Positions 1-8,772 of a DNA stretch of 42,459 nucleotides are shown here, one piece after another (the first letter of the stretch is position 1; every line of letters begins with the position of its first letter). This stretch comes from Streptomyces sp. ATexAB-D23 (GTDB lineage Bacteria; Actinomycetota; Actinomycetes; Streptomycetales; Streptomycetaceae): NCBI RefSeq assembly GCF_000373645.1, contig NZ_KB892001.1, forward strand, positions 1,154 through 43,612. Direction: 5' to 3'. The notes under the pieces are model-generated. The model was not told where the DNA came from. It made no database searches and was given only the letters and a program-made list of their open reading frames with translations. The translations under genes and the position numbers were made by a program.

Positions 1-968
1 CCGCCGCTCGCCCAGCCGTAGCCGTCGGGCGCCAGGTTGAGCCCGCCCTTGACGTGCATCCGGCGGAACGGGGCGGCCTGCGAGACGGCCCAGCGGTCGG
101 TGCCGTTGACCGGGTTGAGCGCGAGGTTCTCGGCCGAACGCCAGAAGTTCTGCGTGGCGTTGCCGTTGAACCAGCCCGCGTCGACGGTGACGTCACCGTT
201 GAACGTGGTGTCGTCCGGCTTGAGGCCGAGACCGGCGATCGAGGTGTAGAAGCCGATCTGGGCGTTGATGTTGTTGTACGTGCCGGGCTTGAACATCAGC
301 GCGTAGCGGCCGGTGCCGAACTGCGCCGACTCCTGCTGGTGGAAGATCTCGTCGACCTTGCCCTGGATGTTGGGGGTCGACGGGTCGAACACCAGGACGT
401 TGGGGCCGAGATCGCCGCCACCGGGGATCTGCTGACCGCCGTCTCCGCCCGTGGTGCCGAACACCTGGAACTCCCAGAGCGAGTAGCCGTACTGGGTGGC
501 GCGGGTGGTTCCGGTCAGCCGGACGTAGCGGGCGGTGCCGGAGACGTTCAGCGTCTCGTCGCCACCGGGGCCCGTGGTGGTCGAGTAGGCGGTGCTCCAC
601 GTGTTGTCGTCCGTGGAGAACTCGATGCGGTAGCTCGTGGCGTAGGCGGCTTCCCACTTCAGTGCGATCTGGCTGACCGAGGCGGAGGTGCCCAGGTCGA
701 CCTTGAGCCACTGCGGGTCGGAGAAGGCGCTCGCCCAGCGGGTGCCGTTGTCTCCGTCCACGGCGGCGGTCGCGGGGGTACCGGCGCCCTCCTGGCTGGA
801 AGCGGTCACCGTCTTGCCCTGGGAGAGCAGGGAAGGGGCCGCGCTGGCGTCGGTCGAGGGCACGAAGGCCAGGAGCGAGACGACGAGACCGGCGACGGCG
901 GCCAGCACGCCGGTACGTCTTCTTCCGGACGAGGACGCGGGTCTGTGGAGCAAGGGGGGTCCATACAT
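1..968 (-). CDS. Secreted discoidin (F5/8 type C, CBM32-like) domain protein, 3' end outside window
   Basis: The gene starts at ATG 968-966 behind an AGGAGA ribosome site and reads to the window edge without a stop, so about 322 codons are visible. A signal peptide (charged residues 16-18, hydrophobic 20-36, Ala-Ser-Ala near 41-43) is followed by a discoidin domain at about 45-155 (typical segments TRWASAFSDPQWLKVDLG and ARYVRLTG). From about 165 comes a segment (GPNVLVFDPSTPNIQGKVDE, later WAVSQAAPFRRMHVKG) that I recall from large streptomycete exoproteins, often mislabelled adenylyl cyclase. It probably folds as a right-handed beta-helix and may be a glycan hydrolase. Secretion and glycan binding are well supported; the catalytic activity is unknown. 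A LacI-like palindrome upstream fits carbohydrate control. Confidence 0.85.
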   Translation of the reverse strand, partial: MYGPPLLHRPASSSGRRRTGVLAAVAGLVVSLLAFVPSTDASAAPSLLSQGKTVTASSQEGAGTPATAAVDGDNGTRWASAFSDPQWLKVDLGTSASVSQIALKWEAAYATSYRIEFSTDDNTWSTAYSTTTGPGGDETLNVSGTARYVRLTGTTRATQYGYSLWEFQVFGTTGGDGGQQIPGGGDLGPNVLVFDPSTPNIQGKVDEIFHQQESAQFGTGRYALMFKPGTYNNINAQIGFYTSIAGLGLKPDDTTFNGDVTVDAGWFNGNATQNFWRSAENLALNPVNGTDRWAVSQAAPFRRMHVKGGLNLAPDGYGWASG

Positions 969-1012
969 GGGGCAATGTCTCCTGAGTCGCGGAACGGGTG
1001 CACGACACGAAG

Positions 1013-1032
1013 CCGGAGAGCGCTCTCTCCGG
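1013..1032. promoter_or_regulatory. LacI-family-type operator upstream of the discoidin gene
   Basis: The sequence CCGGAGAGCGCTCTCTCCGG has 8-bp arms CCGGAGAG/CTCTCCGG around CGCT and contains the 12-bp perfect palindrome GAGAGCGCTCTC (1016-1027) with a central CG. This resembles the GAGCGCTC core of streptomycete LacI operators such as the CebR site. It lies 45 bp upstream of the start codon, downstream of the minus-strand TTGACG box, where binding would block transcription. Which regulator binds is not visible. Confidence 0.6.
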
Positions 1033-1122
1033 CAGTTGGGGATACTTCTCCCTCGCTCACCTGGCGTCAATAGGTGTGCAACAACCGCTTTTTCAAGCGT
1101 CGTTGAAGACAACAGTTGACGA

Positions 1123-1143
1123 CGGATACGCGATGAGTATCCG
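1123..1143. promoter_or_regulatory. Inverted repeat, possible operator
   Basis: CGGATAC and GTATCCG form perfect 7-bp arms separated by 7 nt (GCGATGA), giving a 21-bp two-fold symmetric site in a divergent promoter region. The dimensions fit a dimeric repressor. No adjacent gene identifies the protein, and the XRE regulator at 1433 is only one candidate. Confidence 0.4.
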
Positions 1144-1432
1144 TATTCGGGCCGCCTTGAGGCTGGTTGGCCGCGAGGGCGGTCGCGCCGTCGATTCAGG
1201 GGATGACGGAGCGTGTACGGGGAGTGAGTGCGGCGGAGCGAGCCGTTGCCACCGCAATCACGCGACGCGCGCGACGGGGCCGCGGCCCCGGACACCGCCG
1301 GTCGGCGCGGCTGTTACCGGACACGTGGCCGCCGCCCCGGGGACAGCGGGCCCCGAGGGTCGCTATCCTCCGGTGCATGAGCCGTGAGTGTGGCGCACAG
1401 CGCGCCGCTGACCAGGCACGACGGGGTTCCGG

Positions 1433-2863
1433 ATGAGCGCGGCGACGGGCCCCGTCGCGGCGGGGACCCGGAGCGCGCAGGCATGGCGCGCGTTCGGCGC
1501 CCGGCTGCGTCACTGGCGCCGGCGGGCCGGACTCACCCAGGCCCAGGTGGGCCTCCGGGTCGGCTACGACCACACCGCCATCAGCAAACTCGAACACGGC
1601 AGCCGCAGGACCCCGCTCCCGCTGGCCCGCCGGCTGGACGACCTGCTGGCGGCCGGCGGAGACCTCCTGGCCGCCTGTGAGGAGGCCGAGGCGCGGGAAC
1701 GGGCGGAGGCCGCGCCGTCCGCGCCGGGCCCGGTCCGGCAGGGGCCGCTGCCCGGCGAACCCGCGGGCGGAACACTCACGGCGATGCTCCCGCCCGGGAC
1801 CGTCCTGCCCGCGCGGCTGCCCGCGTACGGCCTCGTCTGCCCGGTGCACGGGCGGGACGGCTGCGCGGTCCCGGCGCTGCCCGACGTCGTCGCCCTGCAC
1901 GCCCGGTTCTGCGCCCTCGGCCCGGACACCTCGCCCCATCCGGCCCTGGACACCGACACGGTGCACGCGCTGACCGCGCTGCTCGCCGTCTGCCTGCGCG
2001 CCGACGAGGAGCACGCCTGGCCGGGGGCGACCGCCGTGGTCGAACGCACCCTGCACGCGATGCTCCGCTGGATGGCCCTCCCGGCCGGCTCGTACCGGAG
2101 CCAACTCGCGCCGCTGGCCGCCGAGTACGCCCAGTCGGCGGGCTGCCTGCGGCTGCTGTGGGGGCGTAACGGGACGGCGATGGCCTGGCTCGACCGGTCG
2201 CTGCTGTGGGCGGCGATGGCCGGCTACGTGGGGGCGCAGGTGGCGGCCCTCAGCGACATGAGCACCCTGGCCCGGCTGGAGGGCGACGGGCCCTCGGCGC
2301 TCGCGTACGGCGAAGCCATCCGGAGGGTCGCGGCGGACCGGCCCTGGGCGGGCGCCATGAGCGATCTGTACCAGGCGCGCGGCCACGCGGTCCGCGGCGA
2401 CGCCGACCGCACCCTGCATCACATCGGCCGTGCCTGGGCCCAGATGGACCGGGCCGGCGAGCGCGACGAGGCGGAGGCCCCGTGGCTCTCCGTCGCCTCC
2501 GTGCGCCTGCGGGTGGAGTCGGGCGCCGCCGGTGCGCTGCGCGATCTCGCCGCGGCCACCGGGGAACGGCGCTTCGCGCTCCGCGCCCTGGACGCGGCCG
2601 GTACCGCGATCAGGCTGCTGCCGCCAGGCATGCACTCGGCCCGGCTGCTGTTCCTGGCGCGGACGGCCGACGCCTACGTGTGCGCGGGCGAGCCGGCCGC
2701 CGCCGCGGCCGTCGCAGGGCCCGTCCTGGAGAACACCGAGGTGCACCCCCCGACCCTGCTCGGCCAGGAGCTGCGCGGGCTGTACACCCGGCTGGCCGGC
2801 CGCCCCGGCGACCGCTCCGAGACCGACGACTTCGTCCGCAGGCTGGCCGCGGCGGTCCGCTGA
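1433..2863 (+). CDS. XRE-family helix-turn-helix regulator with long C-terminal domain
   Basis: A 476-residue protein. Residues about 20-75 form an XRE/Cro helix-turn-helix (FGARLRHWRRRAGLTQAQVG, then a recognition helix with HTAISKLEHG). The remaining ~400 residues are Ala/Leu-rich and helical and look like degenerate TPR-type repeats, as in many streptomycete regulators of this class. Start ATG 1433 has only a weak ribosome site. No DUF397-type partner follows, unlike many XRE genes of Streptomyces. A strong hairpin just downstream ends transcription between this gene and the convergent protease. Target genes cannot be inferred from the sequence. Confidence 0.85.
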   Translation: MSAATGPVAAGTRSAQAWRAFGARLRHWRRRAGLTQAQVGLRVGYDHTAISKLEHGSRRTPLPLARRLDDLLAAGGDLLAACEEAEARERAEAAPSAPGPVRQGPLPGEPAGGTLTAMLPPGTVLPARLPAYGLVCPVHGRDGCAVPALPDVVALHARFCALGPDTSPHPALDTDTVHALTALLAVCLRADEEHAWPGATAVVERTLHAMLRWMALPAGSYRSQLAPLAAEYAQSAGCLRLLWGRNGTAMAWLDRSLLWAAMAGYVGAQVAALSDMSTLARLEGDGPSALAYGEAIRRVAADRPWAGAMSDLYQARGHAVRGDADRTLHHIGRAWAQMDRAGERDEAEAPWLSVASVRLRVESGAAGALRDLAAATGERRFALRALDAAGTAIRLLPPGMHSARLLFLARTADAYVCAGEPAAAAAVAGPVLENTEVHPPTLLGQELRGLYTRLAGRPGDRSETDDFVRRLAAAVR

Positions 2864-2875
2864 GGGCGCACGACA

Positions 2876-2912
2876 GCGGGGGCGGGACGTGTGGACCACG
2901 CCCCGCCCCCGC
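2876..2912. terminator. Bidirectional terminator hairpin
   Basis: GCGGGGGCGGG (2876-2886) pairs with CCCGCCCCCGC (2902-2912), extended inside by CGTG/CACG pairing. It lies between the convergent ends of the XRE regulator and the M4-M28 protease gene and can serve both. There is no T-run, as is usual for Streptomyces. Confidence 0.7.
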
Positions 2913-2928
2913 CCCCCGTCGTCGGATC

Positions 2929-5900
2929 TCAGCTCACATCGAGGGCCACGTCGTCCAGCACGAAGCTGGTCTGCAGGTAGGCGTCCTCGTTACTGGTGAA
3001 CCCGAGCGTCAACGTCTGACCGGCGGCCGACGCGACGTCGAAGGTCTGCAGGACATAGCCGTTGCTCGCGTCGAGATTCGAGTACGTGGCCAGCGTCCGG
3101 GACCCCAGCTTGACGGTGAAGGTGTCGTACGCCTGCCCCCACGCCGACTCGGCGGTGTCGGTGCGCAGGTAGAACGACAGCCGGTACGTTGAGCAGCCGG
3201 CGGGCACGGTCACCGACTGCGTGGCGGTGTCGCTGTGCGTGCTGCCCCAGCCGCCGAACCATGCCTGGTACGCACCGCTGTGCGCGGGCTTCTCGGAGGT
3301 CCGGTTGTTGATGACACCGGCCGTCTGCGTCCAGGGCGCCGTCCCGTTCTCGAAGCCGCCGTTGGCCACGACCTGCCGCGGCTGGCAGCTGCCGCCGCCC
3401 CCGACCACGAGCGAGTACGTGGTGGTGTGGGTGGCGGTGCCGGTACCCGTCACGGTGAGCGTGTACGTACCCGCCGTGGTCTGTGCCCCGGCCGATACGG
3501 TCATCGTGGACGAGGACCCCGACTGCACCGAGGACGGCGCGAAGGAGACCGTGACACCGCTCGGCGCGCCCGTGGCCGTCAGCCGCACGTTCTGCGCGGA
3601 GCCGCCGGTGGTGGCCGTGGACACGGTGGCGTTCGCGGACCCGCCCGGCTGGACGTTCCCGGAGACCGGGTTCACCGAGACGGAGAAGTCGTCGGCCGGG
3701 GCGGTGGTGCCGACCGCCGTCTTCCACAGCGTGTAGGCGATCCCGTCGGCGCTGCGGTCGAGCGCGGTGGCGTTGATGTTGGAGGTGGTGTCGCAGGACT
3801 GGTGGTAGCAGGGGTCGTACGAACGGCCCGCCGTGCCACCCCACTTGGCCGCCTGGGCCGTGGTCTTGGTGTAACTGGCGCCGGTCGCGTACCCCGAGGT
3901 GGCGATGCCGCCCTGCTGGAAGGAGTAGTCGTCGGAGCGTCCCTGGCCCTCGACGTTCTCCTCCGGGGCGAGCCCGAGGGTGGTCCAGTACTCCTTCATC
4001 GGGGCGGACGCGGAGGAGTTCAGGTTGTTGATGAAGTAGCCGCCGTTGGCCGAGGCGACCATGTCGAAGTTGTAGTAGGCCTTGATGGCGCTGCGCTGGG
4101 CCGAAGTGAGCTGGCCGACGTAGTACTTGGAGCCCTGGAGGCCCTGTTCCTCGCCGTTCCACCAGGCGAAGCGGACGTGCTTGGTCATCGTCGGGTTCTG
4201 CTGGGCCAGCGCGAGGGCGTTCTCCAGCAGGGTCGCGGAGCCGGAGCCGTTGTCGTTGATTCCGGGCCCGGCGGACACGCTGTCCAGGTGGGCGCCGAAC
4301 ATCACGGTGCTGTCGGCGGGGCCGCCCGGCCAGTCCGCGATCAGGTTGTTGCCCGGGTAGGAGCAGGTGGTGCAGGTCTGCTCGCTGACGGTGTATCCGG
4401 CCGCCTGGAGCTTGCCCTTCACATAGGCGAGCGAGGCGGTGTAGCCGCTGCTGCCGGCCCGCCGGTTGCCGCCGTTCTGCGAGGCGATGGTCTGGAACTG
4501 GGCGAGGTGGGCCTGCACTTGGGCGACGCTGATGTCGGGCGGTGTGCCGCCGGGGCTGCCGCCGCCGTCCGTGACGGTCAGCGTGTACTGGGCGGTGTGC
4601 TCCTGGGTGCCCGCGCCCTTCACGGTGAAGGTGTACGACCCGGGCGCCGCGGCGGACGTGGTCGAGACCGTCATGGCCGACGTCGAGCCGGACTGCACGG
4701 AGGAGGGGCCGAAGGAGACGCTGACGCCGCCGGGCAGACCGCTCGCGGAGAGGTTCACCGTCTGGGCGCTGCCGGAGGAGACGGTCGTGCGCACGGTGGC
4801 GGTGACCGCGTTGCCCGCCTTCACCGAGCCGGAGGCCGGGTCGAGGGAGAGCGAGAAGTCGTTGTTCGCGCTCGGTGTGCAGGCCGGGTCACCGCTCTGG
4901 GCGGGGACACTGATCGCGTCCCACGCCGCCTTCGTGCGGCTGTGCAGCACACAGGTGGCGTCGAGGTTCTTGGCCGCGGTGAGGGTGGCCGTGCGGTAGC
5001 GCTTGTAGGTCATGCCGCTGGTCTTGAGGAGCATTCCGCCGTAGAAGACCTTGCCGGCGCTCTGGATGCCCACGCCGGTGACCGTGGAGTTGTTGCAGGT
5101 GGGGCTGGAGGGCTTGCCGCCGCCGGGGTTCGAGCCCTCGGCCAGCAGGTAGAACCAGTGGTTCAGCGGACCGGCCGCCGCGTGCTCCTCGGTGTTGGGT
5201 ATGGAGGCGCTGTAGCAGTTCGGGTCGCCGATCTGGCCGGGGTTGTACATGATCCGGATCGGCCCGTTGCCGACGAGGTTGATCTTCTCGCCGACGGTGT
5301 AGTCCGGGTCGTCGTAGGGGGCCGGCTCATTGGTGTACGCCTCGGTCAGCGCGCCCATGATGTCGCCGGTGGCCTCGCCGAGTCCGGACTCGTTGTTGGC
5401 GCCGCCCGGTGTGTACTGGTCGATGCCGTGGCCGAACTCGTGGCCCACGACGTCCATGGCGCCGATCCACTGGTTGGCCTGGTTGTGGCCGATGGAGATG
5501 GAGGAGCCGTTCCAGTAGGCGTTGATGTCGTTGAGGCCGACCTTGACGGGCCAGCTGCGGCCGTTGCCGTCGTGGCCGTTGCGCCCGAGCCAGTCGCGCA
5601 GCATGTCCCACTCGTGCTGGGCCGCCCACATGACGTCGACGCAGCCGGTCTCCTTGCTGGAGGCGTTGCCCGTGCCCCAGGAGTCGGTCGACTTGGTGAA
5701 GACGCCGCCGGTGCTGTAGTCGGCGCAGCTCAGCCCCGGGCGGCTCGGGTCGCGCAGGGAGTAACTGCCGCCGGAGTTCGTGGTGTTGATGGAGAGCGGG
5801 GAGGGGCCGTTCCACTGGCTGTTGCCCGTGCCCGCCTTGACGTCGTCGTAGCTGTCCAGGACCGCCCCGGTGCCCGCGTCGACGAAGACGTGCAGCCGGC

Positions 5901-6426
5901 TCGGCGCCTTCTCGCTCCGGCCGGTGAGCACGGTCTCCCAGGCGAGCCGGGAGCGCTTGCCGGTGGCCCGCACCACCAGCCGGTGGCTCTCGACCCGCTC
6001 CACCGAACGCAGTTGCCTGCGGGAGGTGGCCTCGGCCGACTTCGCCGAGACCGTCGCGGTGGTGGGCACGTTGATGCGCCGCGACAGGGCCGACTGCGAG
6101 CCGCGGACCCGGCCCTTGGAGTCGGCCACCACGACGGCGTCCCCGCCGACGACCGGCAGGCCGCGGTAGGTGCGCTCGTACGCGACGGAGTAGAGGCCGT
6201 TGATCCACGGGGTCACCGTGCGGCGCTCGTAGCGCTCCTCCGGGCCCTTGGCCAGGGTGTCGAGACCGCTGTCGGCCGCCCGGTCGGCGGCCGAGACGGC
6301 GGTGGTGAGTGCCGTGGGAACCGGGGGCGGTGACGGTTCCGCGGATGCTGACCGGCCGCTGACAGCGACCAGCATTCCGGCGAGGACGGCCAGGGCTGTC
6401 CCGGCCGTCAAGGGTCTGCGTTTCAT
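2929..6426 (-). CDS. Secreted dual metalloprotease: M4 thermolysin-like plus M28 aminopeptidase
   Basis: A single frame of 1165 residues starts at ATG 6426 with a GAGGAG ribosome site. Order: signal peptide (1-29, SASA cleavage); FTP/PepSY propeptide (about 65-195); M4 catalytic domain (about 205-505) with zinc motif H329-E-F-G-H333, downstream GLGEATGD supplying the third ligand, and catalytic-His segment [11 protein letters not shown]; Ig-like domain (about 508-615); M28 aminopeptidase domain (about 627-900) with AHLDS (H713), NDNGSG and the E759-E760 pair of WNGEEQG; a second Ig-like repeat (about 905-1005); and a C-terminal jelly-roll-like domain beginning [12 protein letters not shown]4 enzymes cut internally and M28 enzymes of the S. 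griseus aminopeptidase type trim N-termini, so one polypeptide would combine both steps. All zinc ligands appear intact. Confidence 0.93.
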   Translation of the reverse strand: MKRRPLTAGTALAVLAGMLVAVSGRSASAEPSPPPVPTALTTAVSAADRAADSGLDTLAKGPEERYERRTVTPWINGLYSVAYERTYRGLPVVGGDAVVVADSKGRVRGSQSALSRRINVPTTATVSAKSAEATSRRQLRSVERVESHRLVVRATGKRSRLAWETVLTGRSEKAPSRLHVFVDAGTGAVLDSYDDVKAGTGNSQWNGPSPLSINTTNSGGSYSLRDPSRPGLSCADYSTGGVFTKSTDSWGTGNASSKETGCVDVMWAAQHEWDMLRDWLGRNGHDGNGRSWPVKVGLNDINAYWNGSSISIGHNQANQWIGAMDVVGHEFGHGIDQYTPGGANNESGLGEATGDIMGALTEAYTNEPAPYDDPDYTVGEKINLVGNGPIRIMYNPGQIGDPNCYSASIPNTEEHAAAGPLNHWFYLLAEGSNPGGGKPSSPTCNNSTVTGVGIQSAGKVFYGGMLLKTSGMTYKRYRTATLTAAKNLDATCVLHSRTKAAWDAISVPAQSGDPACTPSANNDFSLSLDPASGSVKAGNAVTATVRTTVSSGSAQTVNLSASGLPGGVSVSFGPSSVQSGSTSAMTVSTTSAAAPGSYTFTVKGAGTQEHTAQYTLTVTDGGGSPGGTPPDISVAQVQAHLAQFQTIASQNGGNRRAGSSGYTASLAYVKGKLQAAGYTVSEQTCTTCSYPGNNLIADWPGGPADSTVMFGAHLDSVSAGPGINDNGSGSATLLENALALAQQNPTMTKHVRFAWWNGEEQGLQGSKYYVGQLTSAQRSAIKAYYNFDMVASANGGYFINNLNSSASAPMKEYWTTLGLAPEENVEGQGRSDDYSFQQGGIATSGYATGASYTKTTAQAAKWGGTAGRSYDPCYHQSCDTTSNINATALDRSADGIAYTLWKTAVGTTAPADDFSVSVNPVSGNVQPGGSANATVSTATTGGSAQNVRLTATGAPSGVTVSFAPSSVQSGSSSTMTVSAGAQTTAGTYTLTVTGTGTATHTTTYSLVVGGGGSCQPRQVVANGGFENGTAPWTQTAGVINNRTSEKPAHSGAYQAWFGGWGSTHSDTATQSVTVPAGCSTYRLSFYLRTDTAESAWGQAYDTFTVKLGSRTLATYSNLDASNGYVLQTFDVASAAGQTLTLGFTSNEDAYLQTSFVLDDVALDVS

Positions 6427-6844
6427 CGAGGCTCCTCGTCTTCGTGGGGACCTCGGTCACGGGCAGTGGCGTGGGGAGACGCGCCCGCCCGTGCGGCAGC
6501 GTGGGCCGTCCGTCCGGGTGGTGTCCGTGAGCGAGCGACCGAACACTCACATGCCGTCATGACCCCGTCAACGAACTGCGGGCGCCTGGAAGGGAGTTGG
6601 CAAGTCTGGTCAAGTTGCCCCGCGACAACGCGCGGAAACCCGCGCGACTGCACGTCTGCGCGGGGGTGTTGGTGCGAGGGTGGACAGGCGGCGAGGCGGA
6701 CGTTATCCTGCACTCTCACCAAATCGGTGATCAATACGCAACTGTCGAGGCGAGCATATCACTGAATCGGCAATTGCGCAAGCCTTCTTGGCGGCCCCTC
6801 ATGCGGCGGCCCCTCGACCCGTATCCACAAGGAAGGCATCAGCC
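6427..6844. other. Divergent intergenic region without a gene
   Basis: This 418-nt stretch lies between the M4-M28 protease (leftward) and the first aldo/keto reductase (rightward). It contains the AT-richer segment 6701-6780, an inverted repeat TCACC-AAATC-GGTGA (6716-6730), and on the minus strand a TTGACC box (6623-6618) inside AACTTGACCAGACTTGCC. No reliable coding sequence was seen. Confidence 0.5.
6716..6730. promoter_or_regulatory. Short palindrome upstream of the aldo/keto reductase pair
   Basis: TCACC and GGTGA are perfect 5-bp arms around AAATC, in the most AT-rich part of the region and about 115 bp before the TTG start at 6845. It could be an operator for a small dimeric regulator. 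No regulator gene is adjacent, so this rests on symmetry and position only. Confidence 0.3.
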
Positions 6845-7768
6845 TTGACCTCGCACTCCCTCGGCGCAGCGGCCGCAGGCACCTGGCGGCTCGGCGACCT
6901 GACCGTCAACCGCATCGGGTTCGGCGCCATGCGGCTGACCCAGAACGGCGCGGCCTTCAGCAGTGAGCGCACCCCGCACGACCGGGACCGGGCCGTCGCC
7001 GTGCTGCGCCGCGCCGTCGAACTCGGCGTGAACCACATCGACACGGCGGCCTTCTACTTCTCGCCCCTGCGCTCGGCCAACGAGCTGATCAACCGGGCGC
7101 TCGGCCCCTACCCGGACGACCTGGTCATCACCACCAAGGTCGGCCCCGGGCGAGGCCCCTCGGGCGACTGGCTGGACTGGGCCCGGCCCGAGCAACTGCG
7201 CGGCCAGGTCCAGGAGAACATCCGCCAGCTCGGCCGCGACCACCTCGACGTGGTGAATCTGCGGGTGAACGGGCCCGCACCGATCGGCGACCGGTTCGCC
7301 GCCCTGGCGGAACTGCGCGAGGAAGGGCTCATCCGCCATCTGGGCCTGTCCAACGTCTGGCCCGAGCAGATAGCCGAGGCCCGCGCCATCGCCCCGGTCG
7401 TCTGCGTGCAGAACCGCTACGGCATCGGCGAGCGGCGCCCCGACTCCCAGGAGGTGCTGCGCATCTGCGCCGAGCTGGGCATCGCCTTCGTCCCCTTCTA
7501 CGCCATCGCGGGCGCCGGCCGCGAGTCCGGGGCCGGCGCCGCCGAGCACGAGGCGCTGCTCGACGTCGCCCGTGCCCATGACGCGTCACCCGCCCAGGTC
7601 CGGCTGGCGTGGACCCTCCAGCAGGGCCGGCACGTCCTGGCCATCCCGGGCACCGGCGACCCCGCCCACCTGGAGGCCAACGTGGCGGCGGGCACCCTGC
7701 GGCTCACCGACGACGAGATGCGCCGTCTGACCGCGCTCGGGCAGCCCGCCGGACACGGACACCCGTAG
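6845..7768 (+). CDS. Aldo/keto reductase, atypical tetrad
   Basis: About 307 residues from TTG 6845, chosen because AAGGAAGG lies 8-10 nt upstream and the alignable region (TWRLGDLTVNRIGFGAMRL) begins shortly after; ATG 6788 would add an unlike N-terminal tail. The TIM-barrel AKR family reduces carbonyls with NADPH. Asp66 and Tyr71 (HIDTAAFY) and Lys98 (TTKVG) of the catalytic tetrad are present, but the usual His is Arg140 (DVVNLRVNG), as I recall for YdbC/pyridoxal-reductase-like members. Predicted cytoplasmic. The next AKR starts 2 nt after the stop, so the pair is probably one transcript. Substrate unknown. Confidence 0.9.
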   Translation: MTSHSLGAAAAGTWRLGDLTVNRIGFGAMRLTQNGAAFSSERTPHDRDRAVAVLRRAVELGVNHIDTAAFYFSPLRSANELINRALGPYPDDLVITTKVGPGRGPSGDWLDWARPEQLRGQVQENIRQLGRDHLDVVNLRVNGPAPIGDRFAALAELREEGLIRHLGLSNVWPEQIAEARAIAPVVCVQNRYGIGERRPDSQEVLRICAELGIAFVPFYAIAGAGRESGAGAAEHEALLDVARAHDASPAQVRLAWTLQQGRHVLAIPGTGDPAHLEANVAAGTLRLTDDEMRRLTALGQPAGHGHP

Positions 7769-7769
7769 C

Positions 7770-8762
7770 ATGATCCCCATGGAGCAGCGTGAACTGGGCA
7801 GGACCGGACGGGACGTATCGGTCGTCGGACAAGGAACCTGGCAACTCGGCGGGGACTGGGGTGAGGTCCGCGAGGCGGACGCCCTCGGGGTGCTCGACGC
7901 GGCCGTCGAAGCGGGTGTCACCTTCTTCGACACGGCGGACGTGTACGGGGACGGGCGGAGCGAACAGCTCATCGGCCGCTATCTCAAGGAGCGGCCCGAC
8001 GCCGGGGTCTTCGTCGCCACGAAGATGGGCCGCCGGGCCGATCAGGTGCCGGAGAACTACACCCTGGACAACTTCCGTGCGTGGAACGACCGTTCCCGCG
8101 CCAACCTCGGGGTCGACACCCTCGACCTCGTACAGCTGCACTGCCCGCCCACCGCGGTCTACGCGTCCGACGAGGTGTACGACGCCCTCGACACGCTGGT
8201 GGCCGAGCGGCGGATCGCGGCCTACGCGGTGAGCGTGGAGACGTGCGCCGAGGCGCTGACGGCCATCGCCCGCCCCGGTGTCGCGAGCGTGCAGATCATC
8301 CTCAACCCGTTCCGACTCAAGCCGCTGGACGAGGTCCTTCCGGCGGCGCGGGCCGCCGGAGTCGGCATCATCGCCAGGGTGCCGCTCGCCTCCGGGCTGC
8401 TGTCGGGCAAGTACACCGCGGACACCGTCTTCGCCGCCGGTGACCACCGCACGTACAACCGGCACGGCGAGGCGTTCGACCAGGGCGAGACGTTCTCCGG
8501 CGTCGACTTCGAGACCGGCGTGGCCGCCGCCGCGGAGTTCGCCGGGCTCGCTCCCGAGGGCGCGACGCCGGCGCAGACGGCGCTGCGCTGGATCATCCAG
8601 CAGCCGGGCGTCACCAGCGTCATCCCCGGAGCGCGCTCCACGGAGCAGGCACGGGCCAACGCGGCCGCAGCCGCGCTCGACCCGCTGCCGCAGAGCACGC
8701 TGGACGCGGTGCGCGACCTCTACGACCGCAGGATTCGCGCGGCGGTCCACGGCCGCTGGTAG
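7770..8762 (+). CDS. Aldo/keto reductase
   Basis: A 330-residue cytoplasmic AKR-family NADPH-dependent oxidoreductase. The N-terminus (ELGRTGRDVSVVGQGTWQLG) is typical, and the full tetrad is seen: Asp and Tyr in FFDTADVYGDGRSEQ, Lys in ATKMG, His in DLVQLHCPP. The C-terminal NADPH-binding segment VTSVIPGARSTEQ is also present. ATG 7770 or ATG 7779 could be the start; the former almost abuts the preceding stop and suggests translational coupling. It is only distantly similar to the preceding AKR, so this is probably not a recent duplication. It ends 10 bp from the convergent kinase gene. Confidence 0.9.
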   Translation: MIPMEQRELGRTGRDVSVVGQGTWQLGGDWGEVREADALGVLDAAVEAGVTFFDTADVYGDGRSEQLIGRYLKERPDAGVFVATKMGRRADQVPENYTLDNFRAWNDRSRANLGVDTLDLVQLHCPPTAVYASDEVYDALDTLVAERRIAAYAVSVETCAEALTAIARPGVASVQIILNPFRLKPLDEVLPAARAAGVGIIARVPLASGLLSGKYTADTVFAAGDHRTYNRHGEAFDQGETFSGVDFETGVAAAAEFAGLAPEGATPAQTALRWIIQQPGVTSVIPGARSTEQARANAAAAALDPLPQSTLDAVRDLYDRRIRAAVHGRW

Positions 8763-8772
8763 GAGGCTCCGG

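Larger units (their letters stand above)
969..1432. other. Divergent intergenic region without a gene
   Basis: No convincing coding sequence is seen here. The region separates the leftward discoidin gene from the rightward XRE regulator. It holds a 20-bp LacI-like palindrome (1013-1032), a minus-strand TTGACG box (1070-1065), a small hairpin CGCTT-TTTC-AAGCG (1087-1100), and an inverted repeat CGGATAC-N7-GTATCCG (1123-1143). The short frames that cross it lack ribosome sites and family resemblance. Confidence 0.6.

Noticed and set aside
3841..3880. Apparent TTA codon in the M4-M28 gene
   Set aside because: In frame the bases read AGT-TAC (Ser-Tyr), so it is not a leucine TTA codon.
3235..6333. 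Long antisense frame opposite the M4-M28 gene
   Set aside because: Gly/Ala/Val/Arg-rich low-complexity translation without motifs; a GC-skew shadow of the real gene.
6601..6640. DasR-like half-site CTGGTCAAG upstream of the M4-M28 gene
   Set aside because: Too far from the DasR consensus and not symmetric; more likely part of an ordinary promoter.
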